The notes: generated by a model from the sequence alone, not told the origin. A stretch of 36,385 nt of DNA from an uncultured Bacilli bacterium (GCA_947632265.1 CANROP010000003.1:1-36385), one strand, 5' to 3'; counted from the stretch's first letter, positions 24,747 through 34,197 are shown. Made by a program: numbers and translations.

Positions 24747-25862
24747 GTGAATATAAATAAAAATAGTTTAAATGAAGTAATAGAAATTTTAAAGAAAATA
24801 TTAAAATTATCCTATGTACTATTAATGATATTTGGTGCTTATATTATTTTAAGAATAATAAAAGAACTTGGGATAATTGTAATTGTTCTTAGATTATTAA
24901 AAATAGTCTCTCCACTATTTATAGGTATTGTTTTAGCATGGATTTTAAATCCCTTTGTCAAATGGTTAGAGAAAAAAGGGGTTAGAAGAGTACTTGGAAC
25001 AACAGTTGCTTATGTAATTTTAATAGGTGCACTTTTCTTACTTATACAATCTATTTTACCTTTACTTTATAATCAAACAATAGAACTAGTAGAAAATTTC
25101 CCAAATATATTTTCATCAATTAAAGAATGGGCTATCGATTTATTTAATAATATAGATTCTAGTGTAGTAAATGTTCAAAATATAGAAAAGACTATATCAC
25201 TTAGATTAGATGAATTTGCAACTGAATTATCTACTACTTTACCATCATTTATCATGAATGCTGCAAGTAGTATTATCTCTTCTGTTGGAACGTTTGTAAT
25301 AGGACTCGTAATAGGATTTTTCTTACTTCTTAGTTGTAATAATCTAGGTGCAACATTACTTGATTTAGTACCTAAAAAATTTAGAAATACAGCAAGTGAA
25401 CTTGCATTTAATATAAATCAATCACTAAGAGGATATGTAACAGGTGCATTTTTCGACGCATTACTCGTATTCGTAGTATCATCAATCGCGTTTGCTATAT
25501 TAGGGCTTAAATCTGCACTTTTATTTGGGTTATTCTGTGGAATTATGAATGTAATACCATATGCAGGACCATATATAGGTGGTGCTCCAGCTGTAGTAGT
25601 AGCATTCTCTCAAGGTACAGGAACAGGAATAGCAGTACTTCTTGCTATAGTTATTATTCAAACTATAGAAGGAAATGTATTACAAACTTTAATAATTAGT
25701 AAAACTACAAAACTAAATCCAGTAACAATAATTTTAGGACTTTTAGTATTTGGACATTTCTTTGGAATACTAGGAATGCTTCTTTCTACACCAATAATAA
25801 GTGTTATTAAAGTAGTAGTGAAATACTTTAATGAAAAGTATGAAATATTTAAGTTTATATAG
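24747..25862 (+). CDS. AI-2E/PerM-family membrane transporter (copy 1)
   Basis: A 371-residue polytopic protein with about seven or eight hydrophobic segments, in the AI-2E transporter (UPF0118) pattern: an N-terminal pair of helices around LKIVSPLFIGIVLAWILNPFV, a long extracytoplasmic part, then LRGYVTGAFFDALLVFV, GIMNVIPYAGPYIGGAPAV and the C-terminal NPVTIILGLLVFGHFFGILG. Substrates differ between members (export, Na+/H+ exchange), so no specific one is assigned. Start GTG 24747 follows AGGTGAT by 4 nt; an extended -10 TGTTATAAT is at 24722-24730. A second member is at 31825-32883. Confidence 0.85.
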   Translation: MNINKNSLNEVIEILKKILKLSYVLLMIFGAYIILRIIKELGIIVIVLRLLKIVSPLFIGIVLAWILNPFVKWLEKKGVRRVLGTTVAYVILIGALFLLIQSILPLLYNQTIELVENFPNIFSSIKEWAIDLFNNIDSSVVNVQNIEKTISLRLDEFATELSTTLPSFIMNAASSIISSVGTFVIGLVIGFFLLLSCNNLGATLLDLVPKKFRNTASELAFNINQSLRGYVTGAFFDALLVFVVSSIAFAILGLKSALLFGLFCGIMNVIPYAGPYIGGAPAVVVAFSQGTGTGIAVLLAIVIIQTIEGNVLQTLIISKTTKLNPVTIILGLLVFGHFFGILGMLLSTPIISVIKVVVKYFNEKYEIFKFI

Positions 25863-25870
25863 GAGTGTTT

Positions 25871-26422
25871 ATGGAGTATATAAAAAAAGAACCTAAAATA
25901 TTTGTATTATCAGGAAAAGCTAAGAGTGGTAAAAACGAAGTAGCTAAAATAATAGAGAATTATTATAAAAATAAGAATAAGAAAGTTATAATTACTGGTT
26001 TTACTTATTATTTAAAAGATTATGCGAAAAGAATAATTGGTTGGAATGGAAATGAATTAGAAAAACCAAGAGAGTTTTTACAACAATTTGGAATAGAATT
26101 TATAAAGAATAAAATAGATGATAAATTCTTTATTAATAGAACTATCCAAGATATTCTAGTGTTTTCATATTTTTATGATATAATAATCATCAGTGATGCA
26201 AGACTTGTTGATGAAATTGAAACATTAAAAAATACATATAATAATGTAATTACAATTAAAGTAACAAGAGATAACTATGATAATGGTTTAAAAGAAAACG
26301 AAAAAAATCACATAACAGAAATAGATTTAGATAATTATACTAATTTTGATCATGTAATTAATAACGAGAGTTATGATAAATTAGTTAAAGATGTTTTAGA
26401 ATTGTTAGGAAGTGAAATATGA
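25871..26422 (+). CDS. P-loop kinase, deoxynucleoside-monophosphate-kinase-like
   Basis: A 183-residue P-loop protein. The Walker A-like SGKAKSGKNEVAK (about 15-27) has Asn where Ser/Thr is usual; dNMP kinase-like proteins often have Asp there. Later LQQFGIEF, a central hydrophobic DIIIISDARLVDEIE (strand plus Asp-Arg) and VTRDNY follow the nucleotide-kinase layout. Start ATG 25871 comes 5 nt after AGGAG, and the earlier GTG overlaps that site. It overlaps cmk by 4 bp, which fits nucleotide metabolism. Precise substrate (dNMP or other small phosphoacceptor) is an inference. Confidence 0.6.
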   Translation: MEYIKKEPKIFVLSGKAKSGKNEVAKIIENYYKNKNKKVIITGFTYYLKDYAKRIIGWNGNELEKPREFLQQFGIEFIKNKIDDKFFINRTIQDILVFSYFYDIIIISDARLVDEIETLKNTYNNVITIKVTRDNYDNGLKENEKNHITEIDLDNYTNFDHVINNESYDKLVKDVLELLGSEI

Positions 26423-27081
26423 AAATAGTTGCGATAGATGGACCTGCAGGTAGTGGAAAAGGAACAGTATCACGTATACTATCAAAAAAGTGTAATTTAT
26501 TATATATAGATACAGGTGCGATGTATAGATCTATTGCTTATCAAGTTTTAAAACTAGGTATAGATATAACTGATGAAGAAAAAATAACAGATATAGCTAA
26601 AAATTCTAAAATTGAATTTATAGATGAAAAAACATATTTAAATGGAATAGATATAAGCAAAGAAATTAGAAGTATGGAGGTAACTAAAATAGTATCTCCA
26701 GTATCTAGTATAGTTCCACTTAGAGAAGTATTAGTAGGTATGCAAAGAGAAATGGCTCGAAATCATGATGTTATTATGGAAGGAAGAGATATAACTACAG
26801 TAGTATTTCCTAATGCAACTTATAAGTTTTATTTAGATGCAACTACTCCTGAAAGGGCAAAAAGAAGATATAAAGAAAATATTATAAAGGGTATTAATTC
26901 TAGTTATGAAGAAGTACTAGAAAACATAAAAAAAAGAGATTATAACGATATGAATAAGAGCGTTGGTGCACTTAAAATAGCTCATGATGCCATATACATA
27001 GATTCAACAAATATGACTATAGAAGAAGTAGTAAGTGCAATGGAAAATGTAATAGAAAACGATAAACATAAAGAGGTGTAA
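26419..27081 (+). CDS. cmk: Cytidylate kinase
   Basis: A 220-residue (d)CMP kinase. The P-loop is DGPAGSGKGTVSR (6-18), followed by LLYIDTGAMYRSIAY, the substrate-binding insert EGRDITTVVFPNATYKFYLDA and RAKRRYKE, and the family ending SVGALKIAHDAIYIDSTNMT. Length is normal. It overlaps the preceding kinase gene by 4 bp and is 2 bp before alaS. Confidence 0.95.
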   Translation: MKIVAIDGPAGSGKGTVSRILSKKCNLLYIDTGAMYRSIAYQVLKLGIDITDEEKITDIAKNSKIEFIDEKTYLNGIDISKEIRSMEVTKIVSPVSSIVPLREVLVGMQREMARNHDVIMEGRDITTVVFPNATYKFYLDATTPERAKRRYKENIIKGINSSYEEVLENIKKRDYNDMNKSVGALKIAHDAIYIDSTNMTIEEVVSAMENVIENDKHKEV

Positions 27082-27083
27082 TA

Positions 27084-28829
27084 ATGAATTTAAAAGATTT
27101 ATATATAGATTTTTTTGTTAGCAAAGGTCACAAGCAAATACCGAGTGCACCAGTAGTACCAGAAAATGATCCTAGTGTACTTTTTAATACGGCAGGTATG
27201 CAACCACTTATACCATATTTGATGGGAGAAGAACATCCTTATGGGACTAGACTTTGTGATTATCAAAAATGTATTAGAACAAATGATTTAGATAATATAG
27301 GTGATACATATCATCATACATTTTTTGAAATGTTAGGTAATTGGTCACTTGGAGATTATTTTAAAAAAGAGGCAATTACTTGGAGTTATGAATTTTTAAC
27401 TGAGGTATTAAAAATTCCAAAAGAAAAATTAGGTGTAACTATATTTGCTGGAAATGAGTATATAAAAAGAGATGATGAAGCATACGAAATATGGAATAGT
27501 TTAGGTATACCTGAGGCAAGAATAGCTGCTATAAAAGATAATTTTTGGATAGCAGGGGAAACAGGGCCTTGTGGACCAGATTCAGAGATGTTTTATTTTA
27601 GAAGTAATGATGAAGTTCCAGAATATTTTGATCCTGATGATGAAAGATGGGTTGAAATATGGAATGATGTATTTATGCAATATTATAAACATGAAGATGG
27701 GTCTATAACTGAACTTCCTAAGAAGAATGTAGATACAGGTATGGGACTTGAACGTGTTGTAACTATACTAGAAGGATTAACTGATAATTATGCTTCTTCT
27801 GTTTGGAGCGATATTATAAAAGTTATAGAAGAAGTATCAAATAAACCATATATTGGAAATGAAGAGAGCATGAGAATAATAGCTGATCATTTAAGAACAG
27901 CAGTATTTATATCAGCAGATCCATCAGGAATAAAACCATCTAATACAGATCAAGGATATATACTTAGAAGATTAATTAGAAGAGCGATTAGACATGCTAA
28001 AAAATTAAATATAGATATAAATAGTAATTGGGAAGAAAAAATAGCTTTAGCTATTATGAATAAGTATAAAAAATACTATAGTGAGATAGAACAAAATCAA
28101 GATGTTGTATTAGAAGTTTTAAAAAATGAAAAGATAAAATTTAATAGAACTCTAGAAAAAGGTTTAAAAGAATTTGAAAAAATTACTAGTAATTTAAATG
28201 AAAATATTTTGGATAAGGATTTAGCATTCAGACTATATGATACATATGGATTTCCAATAGAATTAACAGAGGAATTAGCTCGTGAAAAAGGTATTCAAGT
28301 TGATATAGAAGGCTTTAAAGAAAAATTTAAGGCACATCAAGAACTATCACGTGCAGGATCTACTCAAAAATTTAAAGGTGGACTAGCTGGAAATGGAGAA
28401 ATAGAAACTAGATATCACACTGCAACACATTTACTTAATGCGGCTTTAAAGAAAGTAGTTGGTCCTGATGTACATCAAAAAGGAAGTAATATAACAGTAG
28501 ATAGAATGAGATTTGATTTTAGTTGTGACCATAAATTATCAGATATAGAAAAACAAGAAGCAGAAAATTTAGTTAACAAATGGATTAATGATTCAATAGA
28601 TGTAGTATGTACTGAAATGAAAAAAGAAGATGCGATAAAAAGTGGTGCTGAATGTATGTTTATTGAAAAATATCCTGATGTTGTAACAGTTTATTCAATA
28701 GGAGATATATCTAAAGAATTATGTGGTGGTCCACATGTAAAAAATACTAGTGAAATAGGTAAATTTAAGATAGTTAAAGAAGAAGCTAGTAGTGCAGGTG
28801 TTAGAAGAATAAAAGCTGTAATAGAATAG
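27084..28829 (+). CDS. alaS: Alanine--tRNA ligase, short form lacking the C-terminal domain
   Basis: A 581-residue class II synthetase, against about 870-880 for ordinary bacterial AlaRS. The catalytic domain is complete: FFVSKGHKQIPSAPVVPEND, LFNTAGMQPLIPYLMG, HHTFFEMLGNWSLGDYF, TGPCGPDSEMFYF, DTGMGLERV, followed by the tRNA-recognition helices. The editing core has HTATH (about 445-449) and CGGPH (about 546-550), the four zinc-ligand positions. The roughly 100-residue beta-barrel that usually precedes HTATH is replaced by a short linker, and nothing follows GVRRIKAVIE, so DHHA1/C-Ala is absent. GAGGTG is the ribosome site. This architecture is known from candidate-phyla bacteria and some Firmicutes. 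Confidence 0.93.
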   Translation: MNLKDLYIDFFVSKGHKQIPSAPVVPENDPSVLFNTAGMQPLIPYLMGEEHPYGTRLCDYQKCIRTNDLDNIGDTYHHTFFEMLGNWSLGDYFKKEAITWSYEFLTEVLKIPKEKLGVTIFAGNEYIKRDDEAYEIWNSLGIPEARIAAIKDNFWIAGETGPCGPDSEMFYFRSNDEVPEYFDPDDERWVEIWNDVFMQYYKHEDGSITELPKKNVDTGMGLERVVTILEGLTDNYASSVWSDIIKVIEEVSNKPYIGNEESMRIIADHLRTAVFISADPSGIKPSNTDQGYILRRLIRRAIRHAKKLNIDINSNWEEKIALAIMNKYKKYYSEIEQNQDVVLEVLKNEKIKFNRTLEKGLKEFEKITSNLNENILDKDLAFRLYDTYGFPIELTEELAREKGIQVDIEGFKEKFKAHQELSRAGSTQKFKGGLAGNGEIETRYHTATHLLNAALKKVVGPDVHQKGSNITVDRMRFDFSCDHKLSDIEKQEAENLVNKWINDSIDVVCTEMKKEDAIKSGAECMFIEKYPDVVTVYSIGDISKELCGGPHVKNTSEIGKFKIVKEEASSAGVRRIKAVIE

Positions 28830-28847
28830 ACTTAAGAATATTATAAT

Positions 28848-28882
28848 AAAATAAAAGATGCGTAAATTACATCTTTTATTTT
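28848..28882. terminator. Bidirectional terminator after alaS
   Basis: AAAATAAAAGATG (28848-28860) and CATCTTTTATTTT (28870-28882), perfect 13-bp arms with a 9-nt loop, between the convergent alaS and the small minus-strand gene. Confidence 0.8.
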
Positions 28883-28890
28883 AATTATAT

Positions 28891-29091
28891 TTATATAGTT
28901 TTCATTAATTTTAAATCTTTTTCATCAATTTTTAAATAGTCTAAAAATTGATTACTTTGTTTCCCATGTGATTTAATTATTTTTTTACTTTTTACATCTT
29001 TCAAATATTTTTCGTATTCATCTAAAGTCATTCCCAACATATCGGCACATTCTTTTTGAGATTCGATAAGTTGTTTTTTATTCATTAACAT
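28891..29091 (-). CDS. Small protein of unknown function, 66 residues
   Basis: The protein begins MLMNKKQLIESQKECADMLG and is rich in Lys, with MTLDEYEKYL and a C-terminal FLDYLKIDEKDLKLMK. The QKECADMLGMTLDEYEKYL part could be a small helix-turn-helix-like unit. The start is moved from 29109 to the ATG at 29089-29091 because GAGGTGAT lies 6 nt upstream of it. It is isolated, with its own terminator. Resemblance to antitoxin-like small proteins is only superficial; no toxin partner is adjacent. Confidence 0.6.
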   Translation of the reverse strand: MLMNKKQLIESQKECADMLGMTLDEYEKYLKDVKSKKIIKSHGKQSNQFLDYLKIDEKDLKLMKTI

Positions 29092-29226
29092 AACTTTATC
29101 ACCTCGCAATTTAATTATAACTTACTTTAATAAAAATATCAGTAATTTTTTCTAAATATTTTTAAATTTTTAAACTTTTATTAATCGATAGTTTCAAGCA
29201 TATGTTATAATAATAGTGGTGATTAC

Positions 29227-31386
29227 ATGAGAAAAGACAAACCAAATATAACTTTTGATGAGTTATATGATAAAATATCAACGTATATTACAAATGAAAG
29301 TGATAGAAAAACAATAAAAGAAGCATATCTATTCGCTAAAGAAAAGCACTTTGGTCAAAAAAGACATACAGGAGAAGATTATATTACACATCCATTAAAT
29401 GTTGCCTATATACTTTCTGAAATAAATGCGGATTATCAAACAATATCAGCTGCTCTTCTTCACGATACGATAGAGGATTGCAATGTAACAAAAGAAGAAC
29501 TAGAAAAAAAATTTGGTAGTGAGATTGCATCCTTAGTATCTGGAGTAACTAAAATAAATAAATTAAACATTACTACCGATAGTGATGCTACACTTGCTAA
29601 TCATAGAAAAATTTTAGTTGGACTTACAGAAGATGTTAGAGTAATAATAATTAAACTTGCAGATAGGCTTCATAACATGCGTACACTATGGATATTAAGT
29701 GAAAAAAGTCAAAAAGAAAATTGTAAAGAAACTTTAGAAATACTAGTTCCAATTGCTCATAGACTTGGAATGAATCAGATAAAAAGTGAGTTAGAAGATT
29801 TATCACTTCGTTATTCAAAACCAGATGTGTACTTTTCAATAGTTGAAAAATTAAATCAATCTAAACTAGAGAGAGATTCTAATGTAGAACTTATGAAGAA
29901 AAATCTTACAGAATTACTTAATAGTCATGGTATTAAACATAAGATAAAGGGTAGAGCTAAAAGTATATATAGTATATATAAAAAACTTGATAATGGTAAA
30001 AGATTTAGTGATATATATGATTTAAATGCTTTAAGAGTATTTGTCGATACTGAACAAGATTGTTATCAGGCAATAGGAATAATTCATTCTAAATATAGAC
30101 CTATACCAAAAAGATTTAAAGATTATATAGCTATGCCAAAAGAAAATGGTTATCAATCACTACATACAACAGTTTTTGGAGAGAATGGACAATTATACGA
30201 AGTACAAGTAAGAACATACGATATGGACCGAGTTGCTGAACATGGTATTGCTTCACACTGGTCATATAAAGAAAAAGGAAAAACTATAATGCAGTCTGCA
30301 ATGGAAGAAAAATTACAGTTTTTTAGAAGTATAATTGAATTATCAAACGAAGAAGAAAACGATGAGATGTTTGTAAATAGTGTTAAAGAAGACGTCTTAA
30401 AAAATATGATATATGTATTTACACCTAAGGGAGATGTAATAGAACTCCCTCTTGGTTCAACACCAATAGATTTTGCATACAGAGTTCATAGTAAAGTTGG
30501 AGATTCAATGGTAGGTGCGATTGTAAATGGTAATATAGTTCCACTTGATTACAAATTAAATGATAACGATATAGTAAAAATAAATACCAATAAAAGTTCA
30601 TTCCCATCTAGAGAATGGATAAATATGGCTTATACTTCTCAAGCAAAAAATAAAATAAAATCATTCTTTAATAAAATAGATAAAGAAGAAAACTTAAAAA
30701 AGGGAGAAGAACTTTTAAATAAAGAATTAAGAAAGAAAAAAATATCTTCTATAGATTTCTTTAAAGATGAAAATATAGAAAAAATATTAGATGAATTACA
30801 TATAGATGAACTTGCTGATTTATATATAGGTATAGGAAGTAATAAGTATAGTCCTATAAGTATAATAAATATAATTAATACAGAAGAGAAGTCTAGAGAA
30901 GAGATTTTACTTGATAAAGTAAATTCAACATCAAAAGTAAATATAAATGTAAAAAATGATATCATAGTAGAAGGTATAGACGAAATTAAAGTAAATATCG
31001 CATCGTGCTGCAGGCCAGTTCCTGGAGATAGAATAATTGGTTATATTACTAAAGGTAATGGAATAACAGTACATAGAAGTGTATGTCCAAATGTAAGTGA
31101 ACTAGAGGAAAGACTTATAGATGTTAGATGGAATGATGAAATAGATAAAAATTATTCTACTAATATATTAGTACATACTTTAGATAATAAAAATATTCTA
31201 ATAGATATTATAGCTAAAACAGCATCTTCAGATATAATTGTTCAAAGCGTAAATACAGTTAACTCAATGGATGGTTATATATTTGAAATGGTTTTATCAG
31301 TTCCAAATAAAGAAAAACTAAATAAATTTATTAACTCACTAGAAATGCTAGAAAACATAATAAAAGTTGAAAGGATAATAAAATGA
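29227..31386 (+). CDS. rel: Bifunctional (p)ppGpp synthetase/hydrolase (Rel/RSH)
   Basis: A 719-residue stringent-response enzyme. Hydrolase: HPLNVAYIL, ALLHDTIED and KLADRLHNMRT (about 50-155). Synthetase: YSIYKKL, LNALRVFVD, YRPIPKRFKDYIAMPKENGY and YEVQVRTYDMD (about 240-345), with an RFKD form of the RXKD motif typical of bifunctional enzymes. TGS domain starts at YVFTPKGDVIELP, zinc-finger/RIS segment ASCCRPVPGDRIIGY, and a C-terminal ACT domain. All parts are present at normal length. Start ATG 29227 follows GGTGAT by 3 nt; an extended -10 TGTTATAAT (29203-29211) is upstream. It overlaps dtd by 4 bp, a conserved pairing in Firmicutes. Confidence 0.96.
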   Translation: MRKDKPNITFDELYDKISTYITNESDRKTIKEAYLFAKEKHFGQKRHTGEDYITHPLNVAYILSEINADYQTISAALLHDTIEDCNVTKEELEKKFGSEIASLVSGVTKINKLNITTDSDATLANHRKILVGLTEDVRVIIIKLADRLHNMRTLWILSEKSQKENCKETLEILVPIAHRLGMNQIKSELEDLSLRYSKPDVYFSIVEKLNQSKLERDSNVELMKKNLTELLNSHGIKHKIKGRAKSIYSIYKKLDNGKRFSDIYDLNALRVFVDTEQDCYQAIGIIHSKYRPIPKRFKDYIAMPKENGYQSLHTTVFGENGQLYEVQVRTYDMDRVAEHGIASHWSYKEKGKTIMQSAMEEKLQFFRSIIELSNEEENDEMFVNSVKEDVLKNMIYVFTPKGDVIELPLGSTPIDFAYRVHSKVGDSMVGAIVNGNIVPLDYKLNDNDIVKINTNKSSFPSREWINMAYTSQAKNKIKSFFNKIDKEENLKKGEELLNKELRKKKISSIDFFKDENIEKILDELHIDELADLYIGIGSNKYSPISIINIINTEEKSREEILLDKVNSTSKVNINVKNDIIVEGIDEIKVNIASCCRPVPGDRIIGYITKGNGITVHRSVCPNVSELEERLIDVRWNDEIDKNYSTNILVHTLDNKNILIDIIAKTASSDIIVQSVNTVNSMDGYIFEMVLSVPNKEKLNKFINSLEMLENIIKVERIIK

Positions 31387-31823
31387 GAGTACTTGTACAA
31401 AAAAGTCTTAACTCTAGTGTAGAAGTTTGCGGTAATACTGTTGGTAGTATAGATTATGGACTTGTATTATTAGTAGGATTTAAAAATGGAGATACAAGCA
31501 GTGATGTAGACTATTTAATAAAAAAGATTGTTAATTTAAGAATATTTGACGATGAAAATCATGTCATGAATAAATCTATATTGGATGTTAAAGGGAGCGT
31601 TTTAAGTATCTCACAGTTTACACTTTATGCAGATACTAAAAAAGGAAATAGACCAAGTTACATAAATGCAATGAATGGTAGTAATGCACATAAACTTTAC
31701 GATGAATTTAATGATAAATTAAGTAAAATAGTGAGAGTAGAAAAAGGTATATTTGGAGAAGACATGAAAGTAAATATAAAAAACGATGGACCTACAACAA
31801 TATTGTTAGAAAGTAAGGGATAA
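31383..31823 (+). CDS. dtd: D-aminoacyl-tRNA deacylase
   Basis: A 146-residue enzyme removing D-amino acids (and glycine from tRNA-Ala). The motif SISQFTLYADTKKGNRPSY (about 78-96) carries the SQFTL substrate-binding element, and NDGPTTILLES is the Gly-cisPro motif (usually GPVT). Length is normal. ATG overlaps the end of rel by 4 bp (ATGA). Confidence 0.95.
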   Translation: MRVLVQKSLNSSVEVCGNTVGSIDYGLVLLVGFKNGDTSSDVDYLIKKIVNLRIFDDENHVMNKSILDVKGSVLSISQFTLYADTKKGNRPSYINAMNGSNAHKLYDEFNDKLSKIVRVEKGIFGEDMKVNIKNDGPTTILLESKG

Positions 31824-31824
31824 T

Positions 31825-32883
31825 ATGATAAAAAATAAATTGGATTATAAATTAGTTAATTTAGCTTTAATAGCTTTAATAGTATTCTTAGTATATAAAA
31901 CAGGTAATCTTTGGATAGGAATTGTAAATAAAATCGTACAGATAATTTTACCATTTTTGTTCGCATTTGCTTTAGCATATGCATTATATCCATTTTTACA
32001 AAAAATGAGAGAAAAGAAATTTCCAAAATGGCTTGGAGTACTTATAATAATTGCTTTAATATTAATAGGTATCGCATTCGTAGTATATTTAATTACTACT
32101 GTAATGTTAGGACAATTATCAAGCTTGTTTAATAGTATAATTGAATTTATAAATTCAATACAAAAGCACAACTTTGATTTCAATTTAGCAGGACTTGAAA
32201 CAAGCCTGTCAGATACATTTAAAGAAATTATAAGTAAATTTGGCACTTATGTATCAGATGGTGCGATTAATTTAATCGATACATCACTTAGTTTATTTTC
32301 TAAAATTTTTATAGGTTTTGCATCTTTCATATATTTCCTAATAGATATGGATAAGATAAGAGAAGAAATTAAATTCTTCTTTAGTAAAAGATCAAAGAAA
32401 GCATATAACTATGTAAAAAGTTTAGATGAAGAGATGAGAAAATATTTAAGTGGACTTGTTCAAGTAATTATAATATCTTTAATAGAATATACATTAGTCT
32501 ATACACTTATTGGACATCCAAACGCTATATTATTAGGATTTTTAGTAGCTATAGCTAACCTTATTCCATATTTTGGTGGTATATGTGTAAATGTAATAGC
32601 TGCAATAACTGCATTTGTAGTAAGCCCATCACTTTTACTTAGAACTGTTATCGCATTTGTAGTATTAAGTTCAGTAGATAGTTATGTTATAAATCCAACT
32701 GTATATGGAAAAACTAATTCAATACATCCATTAGTCACAATAATTGCTTTATTTGCAGGTGGAATAATATTTGGAATACTTGGTGTATTTATATCATTCC
32801 CACTTGCGATAATAGTGGTTACTACATATAAATATTTTAAAGATGATATAACAAGAAACATAAAAAAAGTAACAAATAACTAG
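31825..32883 (+). CDS. AI-2E/PerM-family membrane transporter (copy 2)
   Basis: A 352-residue polytopic protein of the same family as 24747-25862 but clearly diverged. Hydrophobic segments at the N-terminus (LALIALIVFLVYKTG, ILPFLFAFALAYALYPFL), then the typical LVQVIIISLIEYTLVY, NLIPYFGGICVNVIAAITAF and HPLVTIIALFAGGIIFGILG. It starts 1 bp after dtd and is followed by hisS at 9 bp. Transported substrate unknown. The rel-dtd-transporter-hisS order suggests co-transcription rather than a shared function. Confidence 0.85.
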   Translation: MIKNKLDYKLVNLALIALIVFLVYKTGNLWIGIVNKIVQIILPFLFAFALAYALYPFLQKMREKKFPKWLGVLIIIALILIGIAFVVYLITTVMLGQLSSLFNSIIEFINSIQKHNFDFNLAGLETSLSDTFKEIISKFGTYVSDGAINLIDTSLSLFSKIFIGFASFIYFLIDMDKIREEIKFFFSKRSKKAYNYVKSLDEEMRKYLSGLVQVIIISLIEYTLVYTLIGHPNAILLGFLVAIANLIPYFGGICVNVIAAITAFVVSPSLLLRTVIAFVVLSSVDSYVINPTVYGKTNSIHPLVTIIALFAGGIIFGILGVFISFPLAIIVVTTYKYFKDDITRNIKKVTNN

Positions 32884-32892
32884 GAGGTATTT

Positions 32893-34164
32893 ATGATACA
32901 AAAGGCAAAAGGTACATATGATGTATACGGAGAATATGGTAAAAAACTTTTATACGTCGAAGAATTAATTGAAGGTTTAATGGAAAAATATAATTATGAA
33001 TACTTTAGAACTCCAATTTTTGAATCTAGCAATCTATTTCATAGAGGTGTTGGAGAGACAACAGATATAGTAACTAAAGAAACTTATGATTTTAAAGATA
33101 GAGGAGATAGAGATATAACTTTAAGACCTGAAGGAACAGCTGGTATAGTAAGAAGTTATATTGAAAATAAAATGTATGGTAATCATATTACTCCTGTAAA
33201 GGCATGGTATTATGGACCTATGTTTAGATATGAAAGACCTCAGTCAGGTAGATTTAGAGAGTTTTATCAATTTGGTGTTGAAGCATTTGGAAGTAGCGAT
33301 GCACTTATAGATGCAGAGGTTATAAGTATACCAGTTAACTTATATAAATTATTAGGGCTTAAAGGTATAAAAGTAAATATTAATACACTTGGAGATAATG
33401 AATCAAGAAATAACTATAGAAATGCATTAATAGAATATTTTAGACCACATATAGATGAACTTTGTGAAGATTGCAAAGAAAGATTTAATAAAAATCCACT
33501 TAGAATACTTGATTGTAAACTAGATAGTAATTTAGATATTATAAAGAATGCACCAAAAACAATAGATTATTTAAACGATTTAAGTAAAAAACATTTTGAA
33601 GATGTAAAAAAATATTTGAGTGCCATGCATATAGAATATGTAGTAAACCCAAATTTAGTTAGAGGACTTGATTATTACACACATACAGTATTTGAAGTAG
33701 AAGCATCTATTGAGGGATTCGGTAGTCAAAATGTATTATGTGGTGGCGGAAGATATGATAATCTAGTAGAGATGTTAGATGGTCCAAAGACTAGTGGAGT
33801 AGGATTTGCGATGGGTATGGAAAGACTTATGACAGCCCTTGATTATGAAAAAATAGAATTACCTATTATAAACGATATAGATTGTTATGTTATTCCTATG
33901 AGTGATAACGAAAAAGAATTTGCTATAGATATTTGTATGGATTTAAGACTTAATGGATTTATTGTTGATATAGATTATTTAAGTAGAAATTTAAAGAGTA
34001 ATTTTAAACAAGCAGATAGACTAAATACTAAATTTGTTATCATAATAGGAGAAGAAGAAAAAGAATCAAATATACTTACTATAAAAGATAATGTAACTAA
34101 AGAAGAATACAAAGTAAAAATAGATAATGTAATTGATTTCTTAGATGAAAAACTAAGTGAATAA
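32893..34164 (+). CDS. hisS: Histidine--tRNA ligase
   Basis: A 423-residue class II synthetase. Motif 1 region is FRTPIFESSNLFHRGVG, followed by TLRPEGTAGIVRSYIE, motif 2 MFRYERPQSGRFREFYQFG, the histidine-binding LVRGLDYYTHTVFE and motif 3 GVGFAMGMERL. The C-terminal anticodon-binding domain runs from about 330, including NGFIVDIDYLSRNLKSNFKQAD. Length is normal and it is not the HisZ paralogue, which lacks motif residues. AGGAGG gives a strong start. No T-box leader lies before it. Confidence 0.96.
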   Translation: MIQKAKGTYDVYGEYGKKLLYVEELIEGLMEKYNYEYFRTPIFESSNLFHRGVGETTDIVTKETYDFKDRGDRDITLRPEGTAGIVRSYIENKMYGNHITPVKAWYYGPMFRYERPQSGRFREFYQFGVEAFGSSDALIDAEVISIPVNLYKLLGLKGIKVNINTLGDNESRNNYRNALIEYFRPHIDELCEDCKERFNKNPLRILDCKLDSNLDIIKNAPKTIDYLNDLSKKHFEDVKKYLSAMHIEYVVNPNLVRGLDYYTHTVFEVEASIEGFGSQNVLCGGGRYDNLVEMLDGPKTSGVGFAMGMERLMTALDYEKIELPIINDIDCYVIPMSDNEKEFAIDICMDLRLNGFIVDIDYLSRNLKSNFKQADRLNTKFVIIIGEEEKESNILTIKDNVTKEEYKVKIDNVIDFLDEKLSE

Positions 34165-34168
34165 AAAT

Positions 34169-34197
34169 TTGACATTTAAATATTAATTTTGTATAAT
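34169..34197 (+). promoter_or_regulatory. Consensus sigma-A promoter after hisS
   Basis: TTGACA (34169-34174), 17-bp spacer and TATAAT (34192-34197), a perfect vegetative consensus, 5 bp after the hisS stop. It starts a leader of about 56 nt for the gene at 34260. Confidence 0.8.

Noticed and set aside
26950-27083. T-box riboswitch before alaS (and before hisS)
   Set aside because: Both genes lie a few bases after the previous gene with no leader, and no T-box consensus was seen.
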